Shown here: positions 33,559 through 42,362 of the stretch, piece after piece
Layout of the letters: the number at the start of each line of letters is the position of its first letter
Numbering within the stretch: the stretch's first letter is position 1
Source: Komagataeibacter xylinus
GTDB taxonomy: Bacteria > Pseudomonadota > Alphaproteobacteria > Acetobacterales > Acetobacteraceae
Length of the DNA: 64,000 nucleotides
Assembly (NCBI RefSeq): GCF_004302915.1
Contig: NZ_QQBI01000011.1
Coordinates: 1-64,000, forward strand
Direction of reading: 5' to 3'
The notes under the pieces: model-generated
The model's input: the letters and a program-made list of their open reading frames with translations, nothing else
What the model was told of the DNA's origin: nothing
The model's database searches: none
Program-made: the position numbers and the translations under genes

Positions 33559-35897
33559 GCCGAGGTTTTTTCTCGCAATATCCTGATCTGGGCGAGGATT
33601 TCCTTCTCGGTCATCCCGGTGCCAGCCGCGCCCTCCTTCGGTGCGCCTTTTGTCATCGCGTCCCTGACACCCAATATAAGCAGTGCCTGATGCCGGGCTA
33701 CACCAGGCTGCCGGTCCACGCGGCGTTCAATGGCCTCCAGGCGTCCAAGCAGGTGACCGTCGATGGGAGGTATGGTGCGGGGCTGTGTCTGAAAACCGGG
33801 TTTCGGGGTGGAGGCAGCATCACGCAGCATATAGGAGAACGGTGTCAGCATGTCTGTTCTGGCTGCGTGTTCGTTCCCTTCATCGTCATTGGCGGTCGCA
33901 ACCCGGCATGGTGCGGCGGCGACTGCTGCACCAATCTGTGCAAAATTGCGCAGGATGTCTTGAGAACCTGAACCGAGGCGGTCGACTGCTTCCTCGAGTG
34001 CGCGAACATCCGGTTCGTCGTGTACCGTGGTCAGTTCAGACTGAAACAGGCCGCCTTCGATCGTCGCGAGGAGGGCGAGCAACTGCTGGTCCGGGGGCAC
34101 CCGATTCAGGTCCAGCGGCGCTGCAAGCATGACCGGCTGGGCCATGCGGATCGCGCCTGACCGCCCATTGACGGCGGCAAAGAACGTCTTCGAATGGACG
34201 ATGCGACCGGCATACATCGTTATGGCCTCGCCCTCGATGAGCGACTGAAGGTCTGCCCAGGGAATACGAGCGACTTCCCGGACTTCGGCACCCCGTCCTT
34301 CCCGGTAACTTCCCGCGGAGTTGCCTTCAAAATGCGTGGCCTGACTGACCTCGATCCGATCGGACTGCTTTTCGATCCACTCGCGCGTGCGCATGGCATC
34401 CTGCAGGCGCATGGCGTGGGTAAGGTTGGCGTTGCCGAGCAGGGTAAAGGCTTTGTCGCCGATGCGTGTCGTGAGACCCGGAAGATCCTGAAACCCCAGC
34501 CAGAACATGCAGTTCAGGCCGCGTCCCATGGCCAGCTGCCGGTCCATGCCGTCCGTGACGTAGGCGGAGAGTTCATCGTAGAAAAAATGGAACGGCGCGT
34601 CGCCGCTGCCTGCCTTGAGCTTGAAGACCTGCTCGGCGGGGCCGTCGAGGCGGGCGCCAAGAAGCTGGGCCATGACGCCGCGACCGGCCGCGACCACGAT
34701 CTTGCCCAGTCCGGCCAGCGTATCCGAGGAATTCTCCAGCGCGGGCAGCGTGACGACGAGAATGCGGCGGTTCAGCACCACATCGCGCATATCGATGTCG
34801 GGCGTCTGGGCGCGGAAGATATGCCCGAGACTGACGCCAAGCTGCGTGAAGACTCGGGTGAAATACATCTTGGCGTAGCCATGCTGCTCGCTCGGTTTGT
34901 TTTCTTTCTGCTCATTCCACGCCAGCGAGGAATCATACCCCGGCAGTTCGCCCAGATAGGCCTGGGCTGGATAGAGGATATCGTCGGGAATTTCGGGAAC
35001 GCTGATCTCGATGGGGTGATCGGAGCCGGGATTGCGGATCAGGAATACGCGATGCCGGGCCAGCGTGCCGATCCAGCGCAGTTCCATGGCGTAGCGCATG
35101 GTCTCGATGTTGATCGGCACGCCGTGGGTGTCGCGCATCCAGGTCAGCACTGGCGCGATCGTGCCGGCAAGGCCGACAGCACGGTCCCGAAAGACGCCGT
35201 TGGCGTCGTTGCTCGACGGCTCACCAAGCTGGCTGACCAGCATTTCACGGATGGCGTCGGCATTGCCGGTCGCAAACGGATTGAACGTATTGGACTGGCG
35301 GATGCCGCTTGCGGTCAGAAAATTGAGATTGAGCACCTGGTCGTCCAGCCCGAAGCGGCGGGCGAGCGCCAGTACATCGCCGTGGACCGTGTTGTCACCC
35401 TTGCCGTCGATCAGGATGAACCCAGATCCATGCGCGAGAGGATTGGCCAGCAGGGAGATGGCGGATGTCGTTTTGCCTGCACCCGTTGTGCCGGGCACGG
35501 CGGCGTGCTGGCGTCCCGCGTCGGATGAAAGCCAGAGTTGCTGGCCGGTCAGTCCGTCCGTTCCAAGATATATGATGCCTGCCGCCGCCCGCGGCCGACG
35601 GGTTTTGGGATCAAGATCGTGTTTATCCTTCAGTCCGCAATACCTGGGCAGATGAAAAGGCAACACGGGTTGGCGGGTCATGACCCAGAGCGTCAGGCAG
35701 AGGGCGAGGGGAAAGGTGATCCCGACGATCGCGGGAGCCAGCACGCTGAGCCCTGCCAGCATCATGAGAGCAAACCCGGAACTGCTGGATTGCAACTCTT
35801 CGGCGATCCGGACCGTGAAGGGACGCGTATCGCGATAGGTAGCGCCGTGTTTCAGTTGCTGGTGGACCTGCGGTCCGCCGATCTCGCGCTTCACCAT
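33555..35897 (-). CDS. icmO: IcmO/DotL-type coupling ATPase (TrbC-like)
   Basis: Type IV coupling protein of 780 residues that brings the relaxase-DNA complex to the channel. N-terminal membrane segments (about 42-75, GFALMMLAGLSVLAPAIVG), then a RecA-like ATPase with Walker A GTTGAGKTTSAISL and ILIDGKGDNT, Walker B-like FHFFYDELSAYV and a later GFQDLPGL motif. Typical of IcmO/DotL and IncI TrbC rather than VirD4. Located between a 201-residue membrane protein and DUF1173 in a tightly packed operon. Confidence 0.9.
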   Translation of the reverse strand: MVKREIGGPQVHQQLKHGATYRDTRPFTVRIAEELQSSSSGFALMMLAGLSVLAPAIVGITFPLALCLTLWVMTRQPVLPFHLPRYCGLKDKHDLDPKTRRPRAAAGIIYLGTDGLTGQQLWLSSDAGRQHAAVPGTTGAGKTTSAISLLANPLAHGSGFILIDGKGDNTVHGDVLALARRFGLDDQVLNLNFLTASGIRQSNTFNPFATGNADAIREMLVSQLGEPSSNDANGVFRDRAVGLAGTIAPVLTWMRDTHGVPINIETMRYAMELRWIGTLARHRVFLIRNPGSDHPIEISVPEIPDDILYPAQAYLGELPGYDSSLAWNEQKENKPSEQHGYAKMYFTRVFTQLGVSLGHIFRAQTPDIDMRDVVLNRRILVVTLPALENSSDTLAGLGKIVVAAGRGVMAQLLGARLDGPAEQVFKLKAGSGDAPFHFFYDELSAYVTDGMDRQLAMGRGLNCMFWLGFQDLPGLTTRIGDKAFTLLGNANLTHAMRLQDAMRTREWIEKQSDRIEVSQATHFEGNSAGSYREGRGAEVREVARIPWADLQSLIEGEAITMYAGRIVHSKTFFAAVNGRSGAIRMAQPVMLAAPLDLNRVPPDQQLLALLATIEGGLFQSELTTVHDEPDVRALEEAVDRLGSGSQDILRNFAQIGAAVAAAPCRVATANDDEGNEHAARTDMLTPFSYMLRDAASTPKPGFQTQPRTIPPIDGHLLGRLEAIERRVDRQPGVARHQALLILGVRDAMTKGAPKEGAAGTGMTEKEILAQIRILREKTSA

Positions 35898-35900
35898 GCC

Positions 35901-36506
35901 TCAGTCTTCCAGCCCAAAAGGAGATTTTCCCGTGCCGATCGTATGCGGTACGGGCGCTGTTGGTGCCGTGGGGGAAACCGGCGCCGTCGGCGCTGTCTGC
36001 GCGCCACCTGGGGGGTGCGGATAAATGACGACGGGCCGCTGCGTCATGATGCGTCGTGCGGCATCAATTTCCGCGCTCGCCGGGTGACCGTCGGGATTGC
36101 CGACCACATTCCCGTCGACCGGCATGTGCTCGCCCGGGACATAGGTTGAGCGGACCCCTGGCGCGCCTTCGTCCGTCATGGGCGCGCCGGAGAGTGGGGG
36201 TAGAATTGCAGGCGGCCGTAGCATGCCAGCGGGCCCCGTGTCGGGAACAGTGCGGTCGGAAACCATGGCCTGACGTGTGCCGATGATCAGGATGGCGGCC
36301 AGTCCTCCAGCGATGAGCGCGGGCAACGCTTTTTTCAGGCGCCAGTGCCGTGATGCTTCCGGTGCCGGTAAAGTCGGGACCGCGCTGCTCGTCTCCATCT
36401 GCCCGAAATCAGATCCGAGATGGAGATGGAGGGGCTGTAAGCCTGTCCCGTCGAGTTCAATGGTGATGGGAGTCCGGCCATCAGCGTGCAGGATGATACG
36501 GGTCAT
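35901..36506 (-). CDS. Proline-rich single-span membrane protein
   Basis: Protein of 201 residues. A short cytoplasmic strand-rich start (MTRIILHADGRTPITIELDG) precedes one membrane helix (about 68-88, ALPALIAGGLAAILIIG) and a Pro/Thr-rich periplasmic part ending in SPTAPTAPVPHTIGTG. Overlaps the IcmP gene end by 26 bases and lies three bases before icmO, so it is part of the coupling complex operon. No homologue recognised. Confidence 0.6.
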   Translation of the reverse strand: MTRIILHADGRTPITIELDGTGLQPLHLHLGSDFGQMETSSAVPTLPAPEASRHWRLKKALPALIAGGLAAILIIGTRQAMVSDRTVPDTGPAGMLRPPAILPPLSGAPMTDEGAPGVRSTYVPGEHMPVDGNVVGNPDGHPASAEIDAARRIMTQRPVVIYPHPPGGAQTAPTAPVSPTAPTAPVPHTIGTGKSPFGLED

Positions 36507-37662
36507 GGGAAGATCCTTGTGCTTCGGGCATCGGGCGCAGGATGGCGAGTGCGTTCTCAACCGCAGGGATGTAGATCGGACGCTGGTAGCGTCGTTCTTC
36601 GCTCCAGTGCGCACGTGCGCCGGCGGCCTCGATGCGGGGATTGGGATGAAGGTCTTCGGCCGGGATCTCAGCAGGAAAGCCGAGTGAGTGCAGCGCGTAC
36701 CACAATGATCGGTCGATGAGCTTCACGATGGCGAATGAGGAGGGGGCGAGCACGCCCGCCTGACGCCGGGCTTCGTGCAGCAGGGTCATGAGCGCGGTCA
36801 CGCTCCATCCGCTGCGCTCGCAGACCGTATCGATACAGTTTGTGATTTCCTTGTCCTGCAGGGCAGAGCGGGCGCTGCGCATAACGGACTCTGGCACCGT
36901 GAGCGGCGCCAGCGGACCATGCGGACCATCAAGGCCAGCGTCGGCCAGACCGGCAGAGAGTTCACCAAGCAGGGCGAGGGCTTCCCGGCGCCTCTGGAGG
37001 TAGTGCATCGCAAAGGCAACGAGAAGCACCTGTTCGACAGGGGATGCGGCGTGGATGCTGGACCAGTGGCGGCCCAACTGGCGCGTGAATGCCTCGAGCG
37101 CGCCGGTTTCACTGTAGCGGTCCTGTGCATCGACAGCGAAGCGCGCGCCCCATTCGGCACGTGTCAGGGCCGGGTCCGCGGGCAGGGGAGTACCATCCGT
37201 AGGCGTTACAAGCCTGTCCAGTCGACGTCGGACGAAGCCTTTCAGTGTTGGAAACATTTCTGCCTGGACCGCGATCAGACCTTCCAGATCGAGCGCTTTT
37301 GCAAATCGGCCGGGGGCAGCACGCCACATGCATAACCCGCCCATGAGGGCAATCACGATGGCCACCGGCCATTTCAGGGCATTGCCCAGGATCGCAAGGC
37401 CATAATAAAGCTGGATCGCCCGCACCAGGTCCGGTCGATATTGCGCGGCCTGCAACTGGAAGCGCAGGCGCATCAGGTCGGGATTAGACGTATGCAGCAG
37501 GTTGATCTGCCCCAGCAGGGCCCGCAGATAGAAGGCCGTGATCTGCGTATGCCACAGGCTCCAGGCCATGTAGCTGAACAGCAGGACCCCGACGATGATG
37601 ATGATCGAGGAAAAGAGCAGATAGTCATCGCTGGATGACCATGGGACGCGGCTCGTGCTCAT
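36481..37662 (-). CDS. icmP: IcmP/DotM-like coupling complex protein (TrbA-like)
   Basis: Protein of 393 residues with membrane helices at about 15-38 (YLLFSSIIIIVGVLLFSYMA) and 98-122, followed by a large cytoplasmic domain containing WGARFAVDAQDRYSETGALE and the closing DRSLWYALHSLGFP, typical of DotM/IcmP. It pairs with IcmO in the coupling complex. ATG 37662 overlaps the upstream stop (ATGA). Confidence 0.85.
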   Translation of the reverse strand: MSTSRVPWSSSDDYLLFSSIIIIVGVLLFSYMAWSLWHTQITAFYLRALLGQINLLHTSNPDLMRLRFQLQAAQYRPDLVRAIQLYYGLAILGNALKWPVAIVIALMGGLCMWRAAPGRFAKALDLEGLIAVQAEMFPTLKGFVRRRLDRLVTPTDGTPLPADPALTRAEWGARFAVDAQDRYSETGALEAFTRQLGRHWSSIHAASPVEQVLLVAFAMHYLQRRREALALLGELSAGLADAGLDGPHGPLAPLTVPESVMRSARSALQDKEITNCIDTVCERSGWSVTALMTLLHEARRQAGVLAPSSFAIVKLIDRSLWYALHSLGFPAEIPAEDLHPNPRIEAAGARAHWSEERRYQRPIYIPAVENALAILRPMPEAQGSSHDPYHPAR

Positions 37663-38168
37663 GAGCGATTTCCCCTGCGGTTTCTGGCCATCATCGTGAG
37701 GGCGATATCGTAGAAACGCCGGAGATAGGCATTGCCATGGCGTGGGGTATGAGAGTGATAGAATGCCACGGCCTGCCAGAGGTCGCCGTGTGCTTCGTGC
37801 ATCGCCTGACCAAGGATCCAGGCGCCTGCCTCGATATTGGCGCACGAACTGTCGCGCAGCGCCGCATATGTTTGCGCGGGCGTGCTGTGCCATCGCCTCG
37901 CGATGCGATCGACCCATGTCGTGTTGACCTGCATCGGCCCGAGATCCGCCGTGCCGTTACTGTTCGGGCTGACCATTCCGGGACGGCCTGCCTCGACATA
38001 GAGGAGGACGAGCAGCACGCCACGGGGCACACCGGAGATTTTTGCCGAAGCCTCCAGACAGGCTGCAATCTGGCGGCCATCTTCTTGGATGCTCGCGGCG
38101 CGGGCGGTCGTGCTGGCGGCAAAAAGGGGAAATACCCCGAGTGCCGCCAGAGCGAGGCGGGGGATCAT
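37659..38168 (-). CDS. Lytic transglycosylase (VirB1-like)
   Basis: Secreted enzyme of 169 residues; signal peptide cleaved near residue 24 (FPLFAASTTARA). SLT domain with the catalytic glutamate in LLYVEAGRPG, then NGTADLGPMQVNTTWVD and VAFYHSHTP. It would cut peptidoglycan to let the channel assemble. Translationally coupled to both neighbours. Confidence 0.85.
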   Translation of the reverse strand: MIPRLALAALGVFPLFAASTTARAASIQEDGRQIAACLEASAKISGVPRGVLLVLLYVEAGRPGMVSPNSNGTADLGPMQVNTTWVDRIARRWHSTPAQTYAALRDSSCANIEAGAWILGQAMHEAHGDLWQAVAFYHSHTPRHGNAYLRRFYDIALTMMARNRRGNRS

Positions 38169-38587
38169 GTCGCCCCCTGCAGGGTCGGCGCGACATCAGC
38201 GATCCGGCCATGGGCTTCGCCCCAGAAGTCGATCAGATGATTGAGGACCAGCGCGTCGTCCATCTCCGCAAGCCTCATCGTGACATCGATCAGACATAAC
38301 ATCACGACCGTAAATGAACCGGCGCGCACCTTGCGGACGGCATAGCCGAGCGCGCTGTCGGGCGTCCTGCTGACATCAAGGGCAAAGCCCGTCCCTGTCA
38401 GTTCCAGCCACAGGGCTTCGGCGCTGATCAGGAAAACCGGCAGATAGGCTTCAGGGTGCGCCGCGTCAGCCGGTGGTACGACCACCCTTTTTCCGGTGCC
38501 ACGGTCCAGCAGCTCAATCGGCTTGCCGATTTCGGCCAGAAGCCGTGTCTGCGCGGCACTGATCGCCGCCAGATCGATCGTGCTCAT
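38165..38587 (-). CDS. Hypothetical protein after icmT
   Basis: Protein of 140 residues, soluble, alpha/beta, with KPIELLDRGTGKRVVVPPAD and SFTVVMLCLIDVTMRLAEM. No family recognised. Its place right after icmT equals that of icmS (a secretion chaperone) in Legionella or traL in IncI plasmids, but I see no convincing sequence match to either. Coupled to icmT by a four-base overlap. Confidence 0.6.
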   Translation of the reverse strand: MSTIDLAAISAAQTRLLAEIGKPIELLDRGTGKRVVVPPADAAHPEAYLPVFLISAEALWLELTGTGFALDVSRTPDSALGYAVRKVRAGSFTVVMLCLIDVTMRLAEMDDALVLNHLIDFWGEAHGRIADVAPTLQGAT

Positions 38588-38832
38588 GAGAACCGCCTCC
38601 TTTGCCATGTCGGCAGGGCGGTGCGGACCGGCCCGATGAGGAAGCGTCGCATGGAGCGTATCGCGGCCGGCAGCGTCAGCCCGAAAAACGAGATCGTGCC
38701 GAAAAACACCACGCCGAAGACCCCGATCAGCAGGGTGGTGAGGCTCCAGTGTGTCACGGAGATCAGAATGGGAAAGCAACTGCGGGCATCGAGAATGAAA
38801 ACCCGGACAGGATAGGCCGTTGCACGCCACAT
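38584..38832 (-). CDS. icmT: IcmT/TraK-like membrane protein
   Basis: Protein of 82 residues with the IcmT layout: WRATAYPVRVFILDARSCFP, a membrane stretch (LTTLLIGVFGVVFFGTISFF) and a basic C-terminus (RRFLIGPVRTALPTWQRRRF). Small inner-membrane part of Dot/Icm systems. ATG 38832 overlaps the dotB stop (TGATG). Confidence 0.87.
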   Translation of the reverse strand: MWRATAYPVRVFILDARSCFPILISVTHWSLTTLLIGVFGVVFFGTISFFGLTLPAAIRSMRRFLIGPVRTALPTWQRRRFS

Positions 38833-39995
38833 CACGCGTCTCTCCTTTCTTCCGCCAGAGCGGTGTCTTCGGTGATCAGATCGGCATCGAGCAGTTTGCG
38901 GATGGCCTTTCCGAAAGACTGGCCCTGCGCCTCGACCGCGTCGGCCACTACGTCGGGCCAGTCCGTCGGCTCGGTCCGGGTGAGCTTGCGGCGCAGATCA
39001 CGATCGAAAGTGAGGAATTCGCGGATCGCAACACGCCCGCCGCCCTTGCGGGGTACAAGGCGCTGGTTGATGCAGAACCGAAGCGCCTGAGCGAGGGCCG
39101 AGACGAGGTTGTCACGTTCCGAGGGCGGACAGAGCGCGATCGCGCGCTGGATCATGAGGGAGACGCTGTCTGCATGCAGCGTCGTGCCCAGGATACCGCC
39201 CATCATGGCAATATTGATGGCTGCATTCATGGTCTCGCCGTCCCGACATTCCGTGATGATGCCATCGCTCATCTCGCGGCGTGTCAGGCTGCGGGTGAAC
39301 GTGGGAAAAGTCAGGGTAGGAGGGCGGATCTCCGTCTGGCTGATCCGCGAGCCTGAAGGCGGTCGCAGGTCGTCCAGCAGGAACTCGATGGGCTCCTCGC
39401 CAGTTGCCATGTCGCAATACACGGTCGGGTCCATGAGTTTTTCGATGGCGAGCCCGAATTGCAACGTGGTCTTTCCGGAACCGGTTGCCCCACCAAACAG
39501 CACCATGCCGCTTTTGAGCCTGTTCGTGTCCCGGATTTCCTGTTCGACCATCTGCTGGTCAAGGCTTGCGGGGCGGGCGGGGATCGGACGCATGACGATG
39601 TGGACGCCGCTGCCCCGCTTGACCGAAATGGGTGAAAGATTGATCCGGAAACGGAGATTGACCTTGCGGTCCAGTGCCACGCTGTAGGCTGTATCGAGGA
39701 TATGGCCGACACCAAGCATGGCCATCCCGTCAGAGGCATAGACATGGCCGACGATATCCGCCAGCGCGAGGGAGTCCGTCGCTTTGCATGTGGCATAGCG
39801 GATCACGCCGTGCACCTTGATCGTGACCGGATGGCCGGTCTTGATGTCGATGCGCGAGGCGCCGAGGCCATGCGCCCAACGAAGGAGGGAGTCCAGCCCC
39901 GGCGCGTTACGCCGTCGCTCCTCGACCCAGGCAAACGCTTTCCTGCCTTCATCCGGCCAGGGTTCGTCGGTCGTGACGGGGGTGATGATATTCAT
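38832..39995 (-). CDS. dotB: DotB-type secretion ATPase (TraJ-like)
   Basis: PilT-like hexameric ATPase of 387 residues. Visible: N-domain RIDIKTGHPVTIKVHG, Walker A GATGSGKTTLQFGL, Asp box MATGEEPIEFLL, Walker B-like SDGIITECRDGET and His box GTTLHADS. All catalytic parts are intact. It powers the Dot/Icm channel. ATG 39995 overlaps the dotC stop (ATGA). Confidence 0.92.
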   Translation of the reverse strand: MNIITPVTTDEPWPDEGRKAFAWVEERRRNAPGLDSLLRWAHGLGASRIDIKTGHPVTIKVHGVIRYATCKATDSLALADIVGHVYASDGMAMLGVGHILDTAYSVALDRKVNLRFRINLSPISVKRGSGVHIVMRPIPARPASLDQQMVEQEIRDTNRLKSGMVLFGGATGSGKTTLQFGLAIEKLMDPTVYCDMATGEEPIEFLLDDLRPPSGSRISQTEIRPPTLTFPTFTRSLTRREMSDGIITECRDGETMNAAINIAMMGGILGTTLHADSVSLMIQRAIALCPPSERDNLVSALAQALRFCINQRLVPRKGGGRVAIREFLTFDRDLRRKLTRTEPTDWPDVVADAVEAQGQSFGKAIRKLLDADLITEDTALAEERRDA

Positions 39996-41032
39996 CGGCA
40001 ATGCTCCGGATAACCGTAATCGCTTCCGCGACGGATGTGGCTCTGAAGCCCGGGCTGGCTCGCGATCCGGATCGTGCGGTCGTTGAGGTGGAGGGTGTCT
40101 CCTCCCCCCACCGCATCCTTATGCTCAAACACGACGCGCGGTTCTTCAACGCGCCCGGCGTTCAGCAGCACCCGGTAGCGGGCCATGCCGGTAATGTCGC
40201 GCTGCAGGCGCGACAGATCGGAGAGGAAGATCTCGGTTTCCTGCTTTTCTCCATCTGCCCAGCCTTCAGCTACCCACTGGTTCCAGTGTGACACTTCCGC
40301 CTTTGTGCGAGGCAGGGCCGCGGCTACCGGATGATGCGGTTTGCCCCATGTCCGGACGAGATACGTGCGCCAGTCCGGGGGCGCGGATGTCAGTTGTGCC
40401 TCCCGGGTGATCTCGAAAACACATTCTGTCTCGTGCGCCACCTGACCGGTGTCATTGAGTGCAAAGGCCATCTGTGCCTCGGTGACGATGGGGGGCTGCA
40501 TGAGGGTCTGGCCACTCCCGATCGGAAGCACGATCGACCGGAAATCATAAGTGGCGTCGAGTGTCTCCTCATGGCGCCGCAGCATCTCGTTGATGGCGAA
40601 TGCCCGGGCTGCCAGACCGCCCTGCGCGCCGTAAATATGCGCGGCTTCCCGAAGCTGGACGCTTCGACCGGGTTTCAGGTCATCGCCATGCTCGTCATTG
40701 GGGCGGGTGTTCTCAAGGGCCTCAAGAGAGGGCGGCGCTTCGCCGCCGACCACCTCGTCGAGCGTTGACGCCCCTGTCACCGGTTTATTGATGGGATTGG
40801 CAAGGGCGGGGTCAGCCCCGTCCACCTGATCCGCACCCGGTTGGGGCGGCTGTGGCTCCGGGACCAATGTGCCGCTGCGGGCCGGTGGTGGGGATGGAGA
40901 CGATGTCGGTAGCCGGACGTGCTGCCCCCCCTCAATGACAACCTTCCCCGTGGAGACAGAAGCCGCATGGGTCGGGCTGCCTGCGGCCGTCACGACGATG
41001 GCCGAAGATAGAAAGAGCGCCATCTTACGCAT
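39992..41032 (-). CDS. dotC: DotC-like outer-membrane core protein (TraI of IncI)
   Basis: Protein of 346 residues with a signal peptide (ALFLSSAIVVTAAGSPTHA). After a Pro-rich linker comes VQLREAAHIYGAQGGLAARA, the DotC hallmark, and later NQWVAEGWADGEKQ. No cysteine follows the signal, so it may not be a lipoprotein as in Legionella. Together with DotD and DotH it forms the outer ring. Overlaps the dotD gene by eight bases. Confidence 0.88.
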   Translation of the reverse strand: MRKMALFLSSAIVVTAAGSPTHAASVSTGKVVIEGGQHVRLPTSSPSPPPARSGTLVPEPQPPQPGADQVDGADPALANPINKPVTGASTLDEVVGGEAPPSLEALENTRPNDEHGDDLKPGRSVQLREAAHIYGAQGGLAARAFAINEMLRRHEETLDATYDFRSIVLPIGSGQTLMQPPIVTEAQMAFALNDTGQVAHETECVFEITREAQLTSAPPDWRTYLVRTWGKPHHPVAAALPRTKAEVSHWNQWVAEGWADGEKQETEIFLSDLSRLQRDITGMARYRVLLNAGRVEEPRVVFEHKDAVGGGDTLHLNDRTIRIASQPGLQSHIRRGSDYGYPEHCR

Positions 41033-41483
41033 GCCATGCCACCGTTATCGCGTGGTGAAGCGGGTCTACCGAGACCATGGCCTGATCTCCGGCCTGATCG
41101 CCCAATGTCCGAAGGATATCCACCACAGCGGCAACGCTGTTGGTCGCGACGCGCATTGCTCGGGGATGGCCGGTGACAGTCACGCTATAGCCAATTTCCT
41201 GGCCGAGTTTTGCGACGGCCTTGCCCAGCGGGCCGTCCCACACGAACCAGATCCGGCGGGTCAGGTCATCGGGGAGCGGGGGTTGGTTGGTAGATGCAAC
41301 GACCGGAGACGGGCGGATGCTGCCAAGTTCCCGAAGATCAGTCGTGGTCTCTGCTATTGACCGCTGCAAGGCCAGTTCAGGATTGGCCATGCCGGTCGTC
41401 GCAATGGGAGAAGGTGACGACAGGCTCTGCGCACAGGCGTTGAGCGCCATGGGCAAAAGAAAAATGAGCAGAGAATGTTTCAT
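41025..41483 (-). CDS. dotD: DotD-like lipoprotein (TraH of IncI)
   Basis: Protein of 152 residues with a lipobox (LPMALNAC, cysteine near 17). The C-terminal part (RIWFVWDGPLGKAVAKLGQE, IGYSVTVTG) is the secretin N0-like domain of DotD. First gene of Dot/Icm block 1. The 170 bases upstream must hold the operon promoter, divergent from the DUF433 gene. Confidence 0.9.
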   Translation of the reverse strand: MKHSLLIFLLPMALNACAQSLSSPSPIATTGMANPELALQRSIAETTTDLRELGSIRPSPVVASTNQPPLPDDLTRRIWFVWDGPLGKAVAKLGQEIGYSVTVTGHPRAMRVATNSVAAVVDILRTLGDQAGDQAMVSVDPLHHAITVAWHA

Positions 41484-41655
41484 GAGCTTCTCCGGATAAT
41501 GGGAGCAGCTTCGAAGATCATCTTGCGACTGCTACAGCAAAAATTGGCTGCGTTGCTTTTTATTTCATGCAGGCCCCGAGAGCAGATTTGGGTCTTCTTT
41601 GGAATTTGCTTTCGCTAAATTGACCCGCAGGGTCATGGCAGGCGCTTAGTACGAC

Positions 41656-41683
41656 TTGATATATCCTAATTATTCCCTATTAT
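41656..41683 (+). promoter_or_regulatory. Sigma70-like promoter of the DUF433 gene
   Basis: TTGATA (41656-41661) and TATTAT (41678-41683) with a 16-base spacer, 20 bases before ATG 41704. The -10 box is bracketed by TCCC/GGGA (41674-41687), a possible operator. Confidence 0.55.
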
Positions 41684-41703
41684 GGGATCAATTGGAGACG
41701 CAC

Positions 41704-42360
41704 ATGATAGAAATCCAGCCCGTTACCCCACGCGAAGCGCAGTTTCTAATCGGTATGTCAGAAAAGGATATCAACCGGGCGATTGATCGTGGGGAAGTAG
41801 AGAAGATCAGCGAGCCGGAAGAGGGCATGCCGGTTCACGGTGTGGAGAAAGGGCGTAGGCGGGTACGAAAGATCGGCCTCTCGGAGTTGTTGTTTCTGGC
41901 GCTTGAAAAGCAGATGCATGCGGATCTAACTCCGATGGGGCGTCGGAAGCTATATCAGGCCTTCAAAAAAAATGAAGCAAAAGCCAGAACCGTAAGCTTT
42001 GGTCCTTTTAAAGCCAATATTACCGAAATTCAGCGTAACTTTCTATCCAAATACAAGAAACTCCTCGATGCCAAGAAAAATATATTAGAGGAGGATGGGA
42101 CTGATCCTGTTATCAAGGGAACGGATATATCTGCTTATCGTGTTGCTGCCCTCGCACAGGGACAGACAATCAAGGAGATCAAAGCGGACTATCCGACCCT
42201 GACCGAGGAACAGATTGAATCTGCTATTGCTTACACGGAGGCTTATCCCAAACCTGGGCGTCCATATCCGGTCCGTAGTTTCCGGCGGGCGGCTGGTGCA
42301 TTGGCCGAGATGGGTATTTTTGATGCCATAGAGACTGGAACTGAATCGGCAAAAGAATGA
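41704..42360 (+). CDS. DUF433-domain protein (antitoxin-like)
   Basis: Protein of 218 residues. The N-terminal part (1-115) begins with a possible helix-turn-helix (PREAQFLIGMSEKDINRAI); the C-terminal part carries DUF433: DPVIKGTDISAYRVAALAQG, IKADYPTLTEEQIESAIAY and KPGRPYP. DUF433 proteins are usually small antitoxins for PIN-like (DUF5615) toxins, but no such toxin is adjacent. The gene ends two bases from the convergent RES toxin gene. SD ggaga before ATG 41704. Confidence 0.75.
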   Translation: MIEIQPVTPREAQFLIGMSEKDINRAIDRGEVEKISEPEEGMPVHGVEKGRRRVRKIGLSELLFLALEKQMHADLTPMGRRKLYQAFKKNEAKARTVSFGPFKANITEIQRNFLSKYKKLLDAKKNILEEDGTDPVIKGTDISAYRVAALAQGQTIKEIKADYPTLTEEQIESAIAYTEAYPKPGRPYPVRSFRRAAGALAEMGIFDAIETGTESAKE

Positions 42361-42362
42361 TA

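Noticed and set aside
33683-34132. + strand frame opposite the icmO end
   Set aside because: Antisense shadow; no ribosome binding site and atypical composition.
34194-35528. Long + strand frame of 444 codons opposite icmO
   Set aside because: It is the mirror frame of a high-GC gene; icmO has clear motifs on the other strand.
41678-41880. CRISPR array or other tandem repeats
   Set aside because: I looked across the window for regularly spaced repeats; none were seen apart from the short pairs reported.
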